A DNA stretch of 54,328 nt from F23-B02 sp963632825 (GTDB taxonomy: Bacteria > Bacillota > Clostridia > Oscillospirales > Oscillospiraceae). Position 1 is the stretch's first letter. Each line of letters begins with the position of its first letter. The notes beneath the pieces are model-generated. The model worked only from the letters and a program-made list of their open reading frames with translations, did not search any database and had not been told where the DNA came from. This document shows positions 17,408-26,381 of the stretch, in pieces. The translations under genes and the position numbers were made by a program. The stretch covers positions 1 through 54,328 of the forward strand of contig CAVGWF010000001.1 in assembly GCA_963632825.1 (NCBI GenBank), given 5' to 3'.

Positions 17408-18883
17408 ATGGATATGAATTGGTACAACGATCTTGAAGCCCGCATACCCCACGGTCGGGTGCGCACGAGATTTGCTCCAAGCCCTACCGGCTATATGCAT
17501 GTGGGCAATCTGCGCACGGCGCTTTACACATGGCTCATCGCCCGCCACGCAGGAGGAACATTCATCCTCCGCATAGAGGACACCGATCAGGAGCGCTATG
17601 TCGAGGGTGCGGTGGATGTGATATACCGCACCATGGCCGAGTGCGGGCTCGACCACAACGAGGGTCCCGATGTCGGCGGACCGGTGGGTCCCTATGTGCA
17701 GACCGAGCGCCGCGGGCTCTACGGTAAGTACGCAGACCTCCTTATAGAAAAGGGCTGTGCCTACCGCTGCTTCTGTGAAAAGCAGGAGGAGAGCGAGGGC
17801 TTTGAAAAGACCGCCGATCCCTGCCGCAGCCTACCGCGTGAGATAAGCGACGCAAGGGCTGCCGCCGGCGAGCCCTATGTCGTGCGCCAGAGGATACCCG
17901 CCGAGGGCACTACTACCTTTCATGACGAGATATTCGGCGACATAACCGTCGAAAACTCGACTCTCGACGATCAGGTGCTCATAAAGCGCGACGGCCTGCC
18001 GACATATAACTTTGCAAATGTCGTGGACGACCATCTCATGGGCATAACCCATGTCGTGCGCGGCTCGGAGTATCTGTCCAGCTCACCGAAGTATAACCTT
18101 CTGTACGAAAGCTTCGGCTGGGATGTACCGGCGTATGTCCACTGCTCACCGGTCATGCGTGATGCTCACAGCAAGATGAGCAAGCGCCACGGCGACCCCT
18201 CCTACGAGGATCTTATCGCGCAGGGCTATCTTACGGATGCCGTTGTAAACTATGTTGCGCTGCTCGGCTGGAGCCCCGGCGGTGAGCGCGAGATATTCAC
18301 CATGAGGGAGCTTGCCGAGATATTCGATATAAAGGGCATCTCGAAGTCCCCCGCGATATTCGACATTGAAAAGCTCAGGTATTTTAACGCCGAGTACATC
18401 CGTGCAATGAGCCCCGAGGCGTTTGCCAAGGCCGCCGAGCCCTTTATCCGTCAGGCGGTGAAGAATCCCGGCATTGACCCCGCCGCAGTCGCCGCTCTGC
18501 TCCAGCAGCGCACCGAGGTGCTCACCGACATTCCCGAAAAGCTCGATTTCTTCGACGCCCTGCCCGAGTACGACACCGCGCTGTATATCCACAAAAAGAG
18601 CAAGACCGACGAGGCAGGCTCGCTTGAGATGCTGCGCGCGATGCTGCCCGTTTTCGAGGGCATCAGCGACTGGTGCGACGAGAGCATCCTCGCCGCAATG
18701 ACCGGCATGGCGGAAAAGTGCGGGTGCAAAAACGCAAAGGTCATGTGGCCCGTGCGCATCGCGGCAGCCGGCAAGGCGGTAACGCCCGGCGGTGCGGTCG
18801 AGATATGCCGCATCCTTGGCAAGGACGAGACACTTCGCAGAATGTGCATCGGCATCGAAAAGCTCGAAAAGCATACGGCTTGA
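17408..18883 (+). CDS. gltX: Glutamyl-tRNA synthetase
   Basis: GluRS, 491 aa, class Ib. RFAPSPTGYMHVGNLRTAL holds the HIGH-type motif and KMSKRHGD the KMSKS motif. Charging of tRNA-Glu, and of tRNA-Gln as well if it is the non-discriminating form usual in Firmicutes, is expected. GGAGG lies eight bases before the ATG; another ATG four bases upstream is out of frame. It is flanked on both sides by repeat clusters, so it is probably monocistronic. Confidence 0.96.
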   Translation: MDMNWYNDLEARIPHGRVRTRFAPSPTGYMHVGNLRTALYTWLIARHAGGTFILRIEDTDQERYVEGAVDVIYRTMAECGLDHNEGPDVGGPVGPYVQTERRGLYGKYADLLIEKGCAYRCFCEKQEESEGFEKTADPCRSLPREISDARAAAGEPYVVRQRIPAEGTTTFHDEIFGDITVENSTLDDQVLIKRDGLPTYNFANVVDDHLMGITHVVRGSEYLSSSPKYNLLYESFGWDVPAYVHCSPVMRDAHSKMSKRHGDPSYEDLIAQGYLTDAVVNYVALLGWSPGGEREIFTMRELAEIFDIKGISKSPAIFDIEKLRYFNAEYIRAMSPEAFAKAAEPFIRQAVKNPGIDPAAVAALLQQRTEVLTDIPEKLDFFDALPEYDTALYIHKKSKTDEAGSLEMLRAMLPVFEGISDWCDESILAAMTGMAEKCGCKNAKVMWPVRIAAAGKAVTPGGAVEICRILGKDETLRRMCIGIEKLEKHTA

Positions 18884-18936
18884 GCTCAGCGTGTAAAAAG
18901 CCTGTGATTGCCCTTTCATTGACAGGCACAGCCTGT

Positions 18937-19330
18937 CCCTTGGCTCCCCTGCGTAAAGTTTTTTCAATGGCGATTTTCCGCACCTACGGATACGGCTATT
19001 GCGGTGTCCCGACCGGAAAGTACCGGCGAAACCGGTAAACCGCCGCGCTACAATAGTGCGCCCTTGGCTCCCTTGCGTAAAGGGAGCTGTCAGCGAAGCT
19101 GACTGAGGGATCGTTGGCTTCTCGGAGGGGAAGCTGTCGGCGAAGCCGACTGATGAGGTGAGATTATATCATCGGCGCAAGCCGAAACAATATTGCTGCC
19201 TGCGGCACGATTTGACACACCTCATCCGGTTTTTTGGAGGCGAACCTCCGCACCTGCCGATACGGCTATTGCGTCATCCCGACCGGTGGGTGCCGGCAAA
19301 ACCTTGAAACCGCCAATGTTCGCGGCGGAA
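18937..19330. repeat. Modular repeat cluster between gltX and ileS
   Basis: A truncated CTCCCCTGCGTAAAG module (18943-18958) runs into a forward terminal module (18957-19035). Then come inverted CTCCCTTGCGTAAAGGGAG (19063-19110), inverted GCTGTCGGCGAAGCCGAC (19113-19162), and another terminal module (19238-19300). No coding signal. Confidence 0.85.
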
Positions 19331-19363
19331 TATCACGAGTAAATACATATAGACACCACATAA

Positions 19364-19399
19364 ACACCCCCGTTTTCGCAATGCGAAAACGGGGGTGTG
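19364..19399 (-). terminator. Terminator of ileS
   Basis: AACACCCCCGTTTTCGCA and its complement form a GC-rich stem with almost no loop, 33 bases after the ileS stop; short T-run on the minus strand. Confidence 0.75.
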
Positions 19400-19431
19400 A
19401 TCATGATCGGAAGCACTGCGCGCAGGGAGCC

Positions 19432-22239
19432 TTACGCCCTCGCGTCCTCCTCAAGAACGGTCTTGCAGCGCGGGCAGAGACCGGTCTCGGGATCGGCGTC
19501 CTTCGAGTGCATCCAGCAGCGCGGGCACTTCACGCCGTCAGCCTCTCTGACCGATACGGTCAGACCGGTATTGTACGAGCCGGACGCGGTGACGGAGCCC
19601 TCCTCGACCGCATCGTCGTCGGCGATCAGGCACTCGGAGACGATGAGCAGCTCCTTGAGATTCATATCGGAAACGCTGTCGAGCACGGCCTTGCTCTCGC
19701 CCGAGGCGCGCAGAGTGACGGATGCCTCAAGGGGCTTGCCGATGCGCTTATCAGCGCGTGCCCTTTCGAGCACGCCGTTTACATCGTTTCTGACGGAGAT
19801 GAGCTTATCCCACTTTACCATCTCGGCGTCGTCGAGCGCGTACTCGTCAAAGGTCTTGTTCATCTCGTTGAGCACGACATTGCGCGCGTCGTCCGAGCTG
19901 CGGTGGGGCATTGCCTGCCAGATCTCGTCGCAGGTGAAGGCGAGGATGGGCGCGAACATCTTTGTCAGGGTATCGAGGATCAGGAACAGTGCCGTCTGTG
20001 CGCTGCGGCGCTCAAGGCTGTCCTTGCCGGAGCAGTAGAGTCTGTCCTTGATGATGTCGAGGTAGAAGTTTGAAAGCTCGACGACGCAGAAGTCGTTGAT
20101 AAGGTGCGACACGACATGGAATTCGTACTCGTCGTAGGCTGCAAACGCCTTCTCGATGAGCTTGTTGAGCTTTGTGACCGCCCACTTGTCAAGCTCAAGC
20201 ATATCCGCGGGCGCGACGAGCTCGTCGGCGTTAAACTCCGCAAGGTTGCCGAGGCAGTAGCGCGCGGTGTTGCGGAACTTGAGGTAGTTCTGAGAAAGCT
20301 GCTTAAAGATCTCGTCCGAGCAGCGGACATCGACATGATAGTCCGACGAGCCCGCCCACAGACGCAGCAGGTCTGCGCCGTATTTCTCGAAGATCTCGGC
20401 GGGATCCATGCCGTTGCCGAGGGACTTGTGCATGGCCTTGCCCTCACCGTCGACCGTCCAGCCGTGGGTGACGCACTCCTTGAACGGTGCGCCTCTGCCC
20501 AGTGCGCCGACGGCCACCAGCAGAGAGGACTGGAACCAGCCGCGGTACTGGTCAAGACCCTCGATATACATCGTGGCGGGCCAGAAGCCCTGATCGCGCT
20601 CCATTGCGGCGTAGTGCGTGGAGCCGGAGTCGAACCAGCCGTCGAGGGTGTCGGTCTCCTTGGTGAAGTGCTTGCCGCCGCAGTGCGGGCAGGTAAAGCC
20701 CTCGGGCAGGAGCTCGGCTGCATCGCGCTCGAACCATGCGTTCGAGCCCTCGGTCTCATAGATCGCGGCGACGGACTCGATGCTCTCGTCGGTGCAGACG
20801 GGCTTTCCGCAGTCGTCGCAGTAGAATACGGGGATGGGCAGACCCCAGCGGCGCTGGCGCGAGATGCACCAGTCGGTGCGCTCGAGGATCATGGAGCGCA
20901 TGCGGTCCTTGCCCCATGCGGGCACCCAGCGCACGGCCTCGCACGCGCCGGTGGCCTCGTCCTTAAAGGAATCGACCGAGCAGAACCACTGCGGAGTGGC
21001 ACGGAAGATGATGGGGTTTTTGCATCTCCAGCAATGCGGGTAGCTGTGGATGATATCCTCGGAGGCGAAGAGCATGCCGCTCTCCTTCATGTCGTTGAGA
21101 ATGACGGGGTTGGATTCGTCGGTGCCCATGCCGGCATATTTTCCGGCATAGTCGGTGTGCTTGCCCTGATCGTCCACGGGAACGACCATATCCATGCCGT
21201 AGCGCTTGCAGGTCAGATAGTCGTCGGCGCCGAAGCCGGGCGCGGTGTGGACGCAGCCGGTACCGGAGTCCATGGTGACATAGTCGGCAAGAACGAGGCG
21301 GCTGGTCTTGGGAAGGAAGGGATGGTCCGCGAGCATATTCTCGAAGAATGCGCCCTCGTGGGTCTCGACGATCTCATAGTCGGCAAAGCCGCCCAGCCCC
21401 ATGACCTTCTCGGTCAGAGCCTCTGCCATGATATACATTTCGCCGTTGGGAGCCTTGACGACGGCGTAGCTCTCCGACGGGTGCAGTGCGATCGCAAGGT
21501 TGCCGGGCAGCGTCCAGATGGTGGTCGTCCAAATGACGAAGAAGAGCTTGGAGCTGTCCAGATGGCTCAGCTTGCCCTGATCGTCGTGCATGGGGAACTT
21601 GACATAAACGGTCGTGCAGGGATCGTCCTTGTACTCGATCTCCGCCTCGGCAAGCGCGGTCTCGTCGTGGGCGCACCAGTAAACGGGCTTGAGTCCCTTG
21701 TAGATGTGACCGTTCTTATACATCTTGCCGAAAACGCGGGTCTCCATCGCCTCAAAGCCGGGGTCCATGGTCTTGTAGGGGTGCTCCCAGTCGCCGATAA
21801 CGCCCATGCGCTTGAAGCCTTCGCGCTGCACGTCAATGTAATGGTCGGCGTAGGCGTGGCAGGCAGAGCGGAAGTCGGCAACGCTCATTGCCTTGTGGTT
21901 GAGCTTCTGCTCCTTGATGATGGCAGACTCGATGGGCATGCCGTGGTTATCCCAGCCGGGGATATACGGGGTATAATAGCCGCGCATCGCGTAGGTGCGG
22001 GTGATGAAATCCTTGATCGACTTGTTCAGCGCGTGGCCCATGTGCAGAGCGCCGTTTGAGAACGGAGGTCCGTCATGGAGATTGAACAGGGGCTTGCCCT
22101 CGTTCTTCTTGAGCAAGAGGCTGTAAACATCGAGCTCCTCCCAGTGCTTGAGCATATCCGGCTCGCGCTTGGGCAGCCCCGCTCTCATGGGGAATTCGGT
22201 CTTGGGCAGATTAAGTGTTGCATCGTATTTCTGTGCCAT
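19432..22239 (-). CDS. ileS: Isoleucyl-tRNA synthetase
   Basis: IleRS, 935 aa, class Ia. HDGPPFSNGALHMGHALNK contains the HIGH-type motif, KMSKS appears as the variant KAMHKSLGNG, and the editing domain contains the conserved TAPGFGADD stretch. The C-terminal zinc ribbon has CPRCW and CPRCKTV. The KMHKS-type loop (Ser to His) is the form seen in many bacterial IleRS. I start at 22239 because GGAGG lies eight bases before that ATG; the frame extends five codons further. A long opposite-strand frame over this gene is a codon-bias shadow. Confidence 0.95.
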   Translation of the reverse strand: MAQKYDATLNLPKTEFPMRAGLPKREPDMLKHWEELDVYSLLLKKNEGKPLFNLHDGPPFSNGALHMGHALNKSIKDFITRTYAMRGYYTPYIPGWDNHGMPIESAIIKEQKLNHKAMSVADFRSACHAYADHYIDVQREGFKRMGVIGDWEHPYKTMDPGFEAMETRVFGKMYKNGHIYKGLKPVYWCAHDETALAEAEIEYKDDPCTTVYVKFPMHDDQGKLSHLDSSKLFFVIWTTTIWTLPGNLAIALHPSESYAVVKAPNGEMYIMAEALTEKVMGLGGFADYEIVETHEGAFFENMLADHPFLPKTSRLVLADYVTMDSGTGCVHTAPGFGADDYLTCKRYGMDMVVPVDDQGKHTDYAGKYAGMGTDESNPVILNDMKESGMLFASEDIIHSYPHCWRCKNPIIFRATPQWFCSVDSFKDEATGACEAVRWVPAWGKDRMRSMILERTDWCISRQRRWGLPIPVFYCDDCGKPVCTDESIESVAAIYETEGSNAWFERDAAELLPEGFTCPHCGGKHFTKETDTLDGWFDSGSTHYAAMERDQGFWPATMYIEGLDQYRGWFQSSLLVAVGALGRGAPFKECVTHGWTVDGEGKAMHKSLGNGMDPAEIFEKYGADLLRLWAGSSDYHVDVRCSDEIFKQLSQNYLKFRNTARYCLGNLAEFNADELVAPADMLELDKWAVTKLNKLIEKAFAAYDEYEFHVVSHLINDFCVVELSNFYLDIIKDRLYCSGKDSLERRSAQTALFLILDTLTKMFAPILAFTCDEIWQAMPHRSSDDARNVVLNEMNKTFDEYALDDAEMVKWDKLISVRNDVNGVLERARADKRIGKPLEASVTLRASGESKAVLDSVSDMNLKELLIVSECLIADDDAVEEGSVTASGSYNTGLTVSVREADGVKCPRCWMHSKDADPETGLCPRCKTVLEEDARA

Positions 22240-22257
22240 AAATTTATCCTCCATTTT

Positions 22258-22440
22258 TCAGTGGCGATTTATCGCCACACCTATACATTTTTGTTTGTGC
22301 CCGATTCCGCCCTGCGGTCAGAACCGGTGCGCATTGGGCTCCCCTGCGTAAAGGGAGCTGTCAGCGAAGCCGACTGAGGGATCGCCGCTTTCCCCTTTTG
22401 AGGGGAAGGCAAGGGAAAAGCTTTTGCAGCAGTGCGCTGC
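22258..22440. repeat. Partial modular repeat upstream of ileS
   Basis: A degraded terminal module (GTGGCGATTTATCGCCAC, 22260-22277) is followed by an inverted CTCCCCTGCGTAAAGGGAG module (22338-22384) and a CTTTCCCCTTTTGAGGGGAA piece (22388-22408). The middle modules are missing. Confidence 0.7.
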
Positions 22441-22473
22441 CCGCTGCGGCGGGCGGCGCCGCGGAAGCGAAAA

Positions 22474-22498
22474 AAGGCGTGCGGTTTCCGCACGCCTT
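22474..22498 (-). terminator. Terminator of the hfq-divIVA operon
   Basis: AAGGCGTGCGG and CCGCACGCCTT pair around TTT, followed by a six-T run on the minus strand. A second hairpin (GCCGAAGC / GCTTCGGC, 22518-22538) lies nearer the divIVA stop without a T-run. Confidence 0.85.
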
Positions 22499-22544
22499 AA
22501 ACATCCATGTACCGATAGCCGAAGCTTCCGCTTCGGCAAAAAAC

Positions 22545-23129
22545 TCAGATCTCGTCTTTTACAAAATTGAATACCTGAGTGTTGCCTGAATCCATGGAAG
22601 AGGGTTCGGAAACCGGAGCGGACTGCTCCTTCGGTATTCGTATCTGCTCAGCCTGCTTGAGCACCTCGGCACGCGCCGCGCCGCTGAGAGTGTCAAGAGT
22701 CTGAAGCTGCTTCTGGCAGAGGTCGCGCGCGCTCTCGAAAAACTTCGCCGAGCTGAGCTTTGCCGCCTGGAGACGGGACTCCTCCTGCGCGATGCGGTCG
22801 TCGATATTGCCGAGCAGTGCGGCAGCCTTTGATTCCGCCTCGGAGACGATGCTTGCACTGCGCGCCCTTGCGTCGTTTTCGATCTGAACGCTCAGCTTCT
22901 GTGCCGAGAGGATCGCCATATTCAGCGCGCTTTCGTTCGTGCGGTACTCCTCAATCTTATCGACCAGCACCTTCATCTTGCTCTTGAGGGCAACATTCTC
23001 CTTCTGCAGAACTTCAAAATCATTTGCCAGATCCTCAAGGTATTCGTCGATGGTGGCCATATCATAGCCGCCGAACATGCTTCTGGCCTTGTCAAAGCTC
23101 TTTTCACGGATTTCCTGGGGAGTTGTCAT
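22545..23129 (-). CDS. divIVA: DivIVA-domain cell-division protein
   Basis: 194 aa, cytoplasmic, membrane-curvature-binding coiled-coil protein. The N terminus (TPQEIREKSFDKARSMFGGYD, shown in part: FGGYDMATIDEYLEDLA) is the DivIVA lipid-binding domain; the rest is coiled coil. It normally marks the septum and poles. It follows sepF by 35 bases in a conserved division row. The tail (QVFNFVKDEI) is not one I can link to a partner. Confidence 0.88.
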   Translation of the reverse strand: MTTPQEIREKSFDKARSMFGGYDMATIDEYLEDLANDFEVLQKENVALKSKMKVLVDKIEEYRTNESALNMAILSAQKLSVQIENDARARSASIVSEAESKAAALLGNIDDRIAQEESRLQAAKLSSAKFFESARDLCQKQLQTLDTLSGAARAEVLKQAEQIRIPKEQSAPVSEPSSMDSGNTQVFNFVKDEI

Positions 23130-23164
23130 ATCTTAAAATCCACCTTTCAGTAGTTGCTTGCTGT

Positions 23165-23644
23165 TTAGAAGTAAAGCCCCGCGCTCTCAAAATCGGCGAC
23201 GGCATCGCCCACGAGATCGACATTCGTCGGAGCAATTATATAAGCCTGCGCGGAAACTCGCATTATCTTTCCGCCGAGCGCATATGCGACGCCGGAGAGA
23301 AAATCGAGCAGCCGGCGGGAAGTGTCCGACTCGGTCATCTCAAGGTTCATCAGCACCGCCTGACGCGATTTGAGGCTGTCGGCGATCTCTGCCGCCTCGT
23401 TAAAATCGGTGGGCTTTACGAACTTGAGCTTCATCTTCTGCTTTTCCTGAGCGGGTGCGGGTGCAGGTGCGGTCTTGTTCTCGCGGCGGGAGAAAACGGG
23501 ACGGGGCTGGCGCTCCTCATAATCGTCCTGCGCTTCGGCTTCCTCCTCCTGCGCAAATTCCTCCTCTGCTGCCGCTTCTTCGTTCTCTATATAATCGTCG
23601 TCATAGGGGTGCATAGCGTTTCTAATGTTATCAAACCATGCCAT
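23165..23644 (-). CDS. sepF: Cell division protein SepF
   Basis: 159 aa. A membrane-binding N terminus (MAWFDNIRNAM) and a long acidic, Pro-rich linker (residues 15-85) lead to the SepF core: VKPTDFNEAAEIADSLKSR, VLMNLEMT and FLSGVAYALGG, which polymerises into rings and ties FtsZ to the membrane. No ftsA is present here; SepF can replace it in Firmicutes. It is co-transcribed with yggS upstream and divIVA downstream. Confidence 0.93.
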   Translation of the reverse strand: MAWFDNIRNAMHPYDDDYIENEEAAAEEEFAQEEEAEAQDDYEERQPRPVFSRRENKTAPAPAPAQEKQKMKLKFVKPTDFNEAAEIADSLKSRQAVLMNLEMTESDTSRRLLDFLSGVAYALGGKIMRVSAQAYIIAPTNVDLVGDAVADFESAGLYF

Positions 23645-23662
23645 GGCACTGCCTCCTTGTGC

Positions 23663-24355
23663 TCAGTAATGTCTGGCTCCGAAGATGCCGGAGCCGACGC
23701 GAACGATATTCGCGCCTTCTTCTATCGCGGTCATATAATCCGCGCTCATGCCCATGGACAAAAAGTCCATGGAGACATTATCGTATTTTTTTGCGCCAAT
23801 GTCAATAAAAAGCTGCTTCATACGGCGAAAATATGGGCGTATCTCCTCCGTTTTTTCGCAAATCGGGGGTATTGCCATGAGTCCGCGCACATTTATCGCG
23901 GAAAATTCGCCCATCCGAGGCAGACTTTCCGTGAGACCTTCGGGCGAAAATCCCGACTTTGCCTCCTCCGCGCCGATGTTCACCTCAAGCAGGATCTCCT
24001 GCCTTATGCCCAGTGCGGCGGCCCTTTTGTCAATGACCTCCAGCAGCTCAAGGCAGTCGACCGACTCTATGAGGCTGACCTTCCCGACGATGTACTTGAC
24101 CTTGTTCTTCTGCAGATGTCCGATGAAGTGCAGCGGGCAGCCCTCGTAGGCACCGGCCTCGAGCTTCTCGGTGAGCTCCTGCACGCGGTTTTCGCCGCAG
24201 ATGTCGACTCCGGCGGCTATCGCCTCGCGCACTCTGGCGGCATCGTTCATTTTTGTCGCCGCGCAAAGGCGCACACTGTCGGGTGCTCTGCCGCTTTTTT
24301 CGGCGGCGAGCGCGATATTGCGCTTAACGGCTTTCACATTTTCCGAAATACTCAT
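23663..24355 (-). CDS. yggS: YggS/YlmE-type PLP homeostasis protein
   Basis: 230 aa, alanine-racemase-like TIM barrel that binds pyridoxal phosphate and buffers its pool. LCAATKMNDAARVREAIAAG includes the PLP lysine (ATK), CGENRVQE, HFIGHLQKNKVKYIV and SMGMSADYMTAIEEGANIVR are family landmarks, and GSGIFGARHY ends the protein. I start at 24355 (MSISENVKAVK); the frame is open 90 bases further but that part is unlike the family. YlmE sits next to sepF in many Firmicutes. Confidence 0.93.
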   Translation of the reverse strand: MSISENVKAVKRNIALAAEKSGRAPDSVRLCAATKMNDAARVREAIAAGVDICGENRVQELTEKLEAGAYEGCPLHFIGHLQKNKVKYIVGKVSLIESVDCLELLEVIDKRAAALGIRQEILLEVNIGAEEAKSGFSPEGLTESLPRMGEFSAINVRGLMAIPPICEKTEEIRPYFRRMKQLFIDIGAKKYDNVSMDFLSMGMSADYMTAIEEGANIVRVGSGIFGARHY

Positions 24356-24387
24356 TTTTATCCCAGCGTTTCTATTTGAATTTGTTG

Positions 24388-25158
24388 TTATCCGTCGATT
24401 ACTATCTCCATGCCCTGAGTGAGTCCGCCGCCGCGCACGAGGCATTTGCCGTTTTTACGGGCTATGACCTCAACGGGGCATTTTACCTGATCACCGGTGT
24501 GCATAACCAAGACGAACGCGCCGCCGCTGTCTTGGCGCACCGCATCCTCGGGCACCTCGATGCCGCTTTCCGAGGCTATCGTGACCTCAAGCGTGAGCCG
24601 TCTTGCGTTTATGACCGAGCCGAGCTGTGACCGGCAGCGGAGTATGACCGTTCCGTTTTCCGCGGATACCACGCGCGCCCTGCACTCGTCGGGCAGGTGC
24701 AGCGTGACGGTATCGCCCTTTTCAAACAGCTCAGGGTCCGCGGAATCCGCGGCGAAGAACCATCCTCCGGCTACTATTCTGCCGACTGCGCCCTCCGGAA
24801 CGGACGGGGTATAGCTGCCGAAGTTGCCGGTGCTCAGCCCCTCATATCCGTCGACGAGCGAGCTGAAGATTCCCGCGCAGGGAGCATATACCGTGCCCTC
24901 GGCGTTTTCCGCCACGGCGCTGCCGCCCCGGACGCGCTCGCCCGTCCGGCAGTACACGCGCCCGGCATCGGGACATACCACGACGATCTCGTCGCGCACG
25001 ACCGTTCCGGAAAGGGTGACGGTCTGCTCAAAGCTCGCGGAGACCGCAGTCACGGTGCACGGGGCGTTTTCATGCGCCCAGAACGACGCTCCCAGCCATG
25101 CGGCACAGGCGAGAAACACCGCCGGCGCCGCATAGCGGAGGTAGCTGCCGCCCCTCAT
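24388..25158 (-). CDS. HlyD-like membrane-anchored protein
   Basis: 256 aa. One N-terminal membrane segment (about residues 9-28) anchors an extracytoplasmic part with beta-barrel and lipoyl-like character (SGTVVRDEIVVVCPDAGRVY, shown in part: GTVVRDEIVV; then GTVYAPCAGIFSSLVDG). The long helical hairpin of true HlyD adaptors is missing. No ABC transporter or outer channel is nearby. It overlaps the hfq stop by four bases (ATGA) and precedes yggS, a position it holds in related clostridia as far as I recall. The role may be in division or envelope stress. Confidence 0.65.
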   Translation of the reverse strand: MRGGSYLRYAAPAVFLACAAWLGASFWAHENAPCTVTAVSASFEQTVTLSGTVVRDEIVVVCPDAGRVYCRTGERVRGGSAVAENAEGTVYAPCAGIFSSLVDGYEGLSTGNFGSYTPSVPEGAVGRIVAGGWFFAADSADPELFEKGDTVTLHLPDECRARVVSAENGTVILRCRSQLGSVINARRLTLEVTIASESGIEVPEDAVRQDSGGAFVLVMHTGDQVKCPVEVIARKNGKCLVRGGGLTQGMEIVIDG

Positions 25159-25385
25159 TGCGCCTCGGGAGAAAAGTCCACGGGCCTGGGCGGGATGATG
25201 GTGGAGATCGCGTGCTTGTAAATGAGCTGCTGCCTGCCGTCGGAGTCGAGGACCACGGTGAAGCCGTCAAAGGCGCGGATAACGCCGTGCATCTGAAAGC
25301 CGTTCATGAGAAAAACGGTGAGATTCGTTTTGTCGCGGCGTACCTGATTGAGAAAGGCTTCCTGAAGGTTTTGTGTTTTTTGCAT
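25155..25385 (-). CDS. hfq: RNA chaperone Hfq
   Basis: 76 aa, forms a hexameric ring that binds small RNAs and A-rich mRNA. Sm1 is TNLTVFLMNGFQMHGVIRAF (shown in 20 residues) with the family Gly and Phe, and Sm2 is YKHAISTI (YKHA in place of the enterobacterial YKHA-ST). The C terminus is short, as in other Firmicutes. It lies 48 bases after miaA, as in the usual miaA-hfq order. Confidence 0.95.
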   Translation of the reverse strand: MQKTQNLQEAFLNQVRRDKTNLTVFLMNGFQMHGVIRAFDGFTVVLDSDGRQQLIYKHAISTIIPPRPVDFSPEAQ

Positions 25386-25433
25386 GATGTGCGCTCCTGT
25401 CTATGTACGTTTTGCCCTTTCGGACAAGCCATA

Positions 25434-26381
25434 TCATAAACCACGCGAGTGCAAAAATTCGGTCGAAAGCCGTCGCGCTTCGGAAAAGTCGGGCGATGTG
25501 CTCCAGCGTATCCAGAAAAGCTCCTCATCGCGCCGCAGCCATGTGAGCTGGCGCTTTGCATATCTGCGCGAGGAAAGCTTTATAAGCTCCGTCGCCTCAT
25601 CCATGCTTATTTTTCCGGCGAAGTACGCCGCGGGCTCCTTGTAGCCTATCGCCTGCATCGCGGTGCACTCCGGCGAAAGACCTTCATCAAGAAGCCGTTT
25701 TACCTCGTCAAAAAGTCCCGCGAGCACCATTTCGCCGACGCGCGCGTCTATGCGGTCATAGAGCCTCTGCCTGTCCTCAAAGCAGAGCGCGATGCGCGCG
25801 GCATCGTACCTTTTCGGGCGCGCCCTCGTTTCAAGGTCGTGCTGCGTTATGGTCTTGCCGGTGAGCCGGTAGACCTCGATGGCGCGCACGATGCGGCGCT
25901 TGTCCGAGGGGTGCAGCTTCTCCGCCCTGTCGGGGTCGAAGCCGCGCAGCCTGTCGAGCATTTTCTCGCCGCCTATGGCGTCGTACTCCCTGCCGAGTGC
26001 GTCTCTGAGCGCGTTATCCTGATCGCTGCCGGCAAAGTCGAGCCCCGCGATCAGCGAGTCGATATAGAGATTTGTTCCTCCCACGATTATGGGGAGTCTT
26101 CCGCGTGCAAGTATATCGTCTATGCACGCGCCGGCATCCCTTACATACTGCGAGACCGAGTACGGCTCGAAGGGGGATGCGATGTCTATCATGTGATGGG
26201 GTATGCCCTGCATCTCTGCGCCCGTGACCTTGGCGGTGCCGATGTCCATGCCCCTGTATATCTGCATGGAGTCGGCGGATACGATCTCACCGCCGAGCTC
26301 TTTTGCAAGCTCAACGGAAAGCCGCGTTTTGCCCGTCGCGGTTGGGCCGGTCACAACGGCTATCTTCGGTGTACTCATCAT
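25434..26381 (-). CDS. miaA: tRNA dimethylallyltransferase
   Basis: MiaA, 315 aa, transfers dimethylallyl to N6 of A37 in tRNAs reading UNN codons. The P-loop GPTATGKTRLSVELAKELGG, SADSMQIYRGMDIGTAK, and the DFAGSD and SSRRYAKRQLTWLRRD regions identify it. The start overlaps the mutL stop (ATGATGA); the second ATG three bases in is equally possible. Its product is the substrate of MiaB, encoded 2 kb away on the other strand. Confidence 0.94.
   Translation of the reverse strand: MMSTPKIAVVTGPTATGKTRLSVELAKELGGEIVSADSMQIYRGMDIGTAKVTGAEMQGIPHHMIDIASPFEPYSVSQYVRDAGACIDDILARGRLPIIVGGTNLYIDSLIAGLDFAGSDQDNALRDALGREYDAIGGEKMLDRLRGFDPDRAEKLHPSDKRRIVRAIEVYRLTGKTITQHDLETRARPKRYDAARIALCFEDRQRLYDRIDARVGEMVLAGLFDEVKRLLDEGLSPECTAMQAIGYKEPAAYFAGKISMDEATELIKLSSRRYAKRQLTWLRRDEELFWIRWSTSPDFSEARRLSTEFLHSRGL

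Noticed and set aside
20104..22059. 651-codon open frame on the plus strand opposite ileS
   Set aside because: It mirrors the codon pattern of ileS, has no ribosome site or recognisable domain, and ileS is certain. Similar long shadows occur opposite gyrA, mutS, miaB and the UbiD island.
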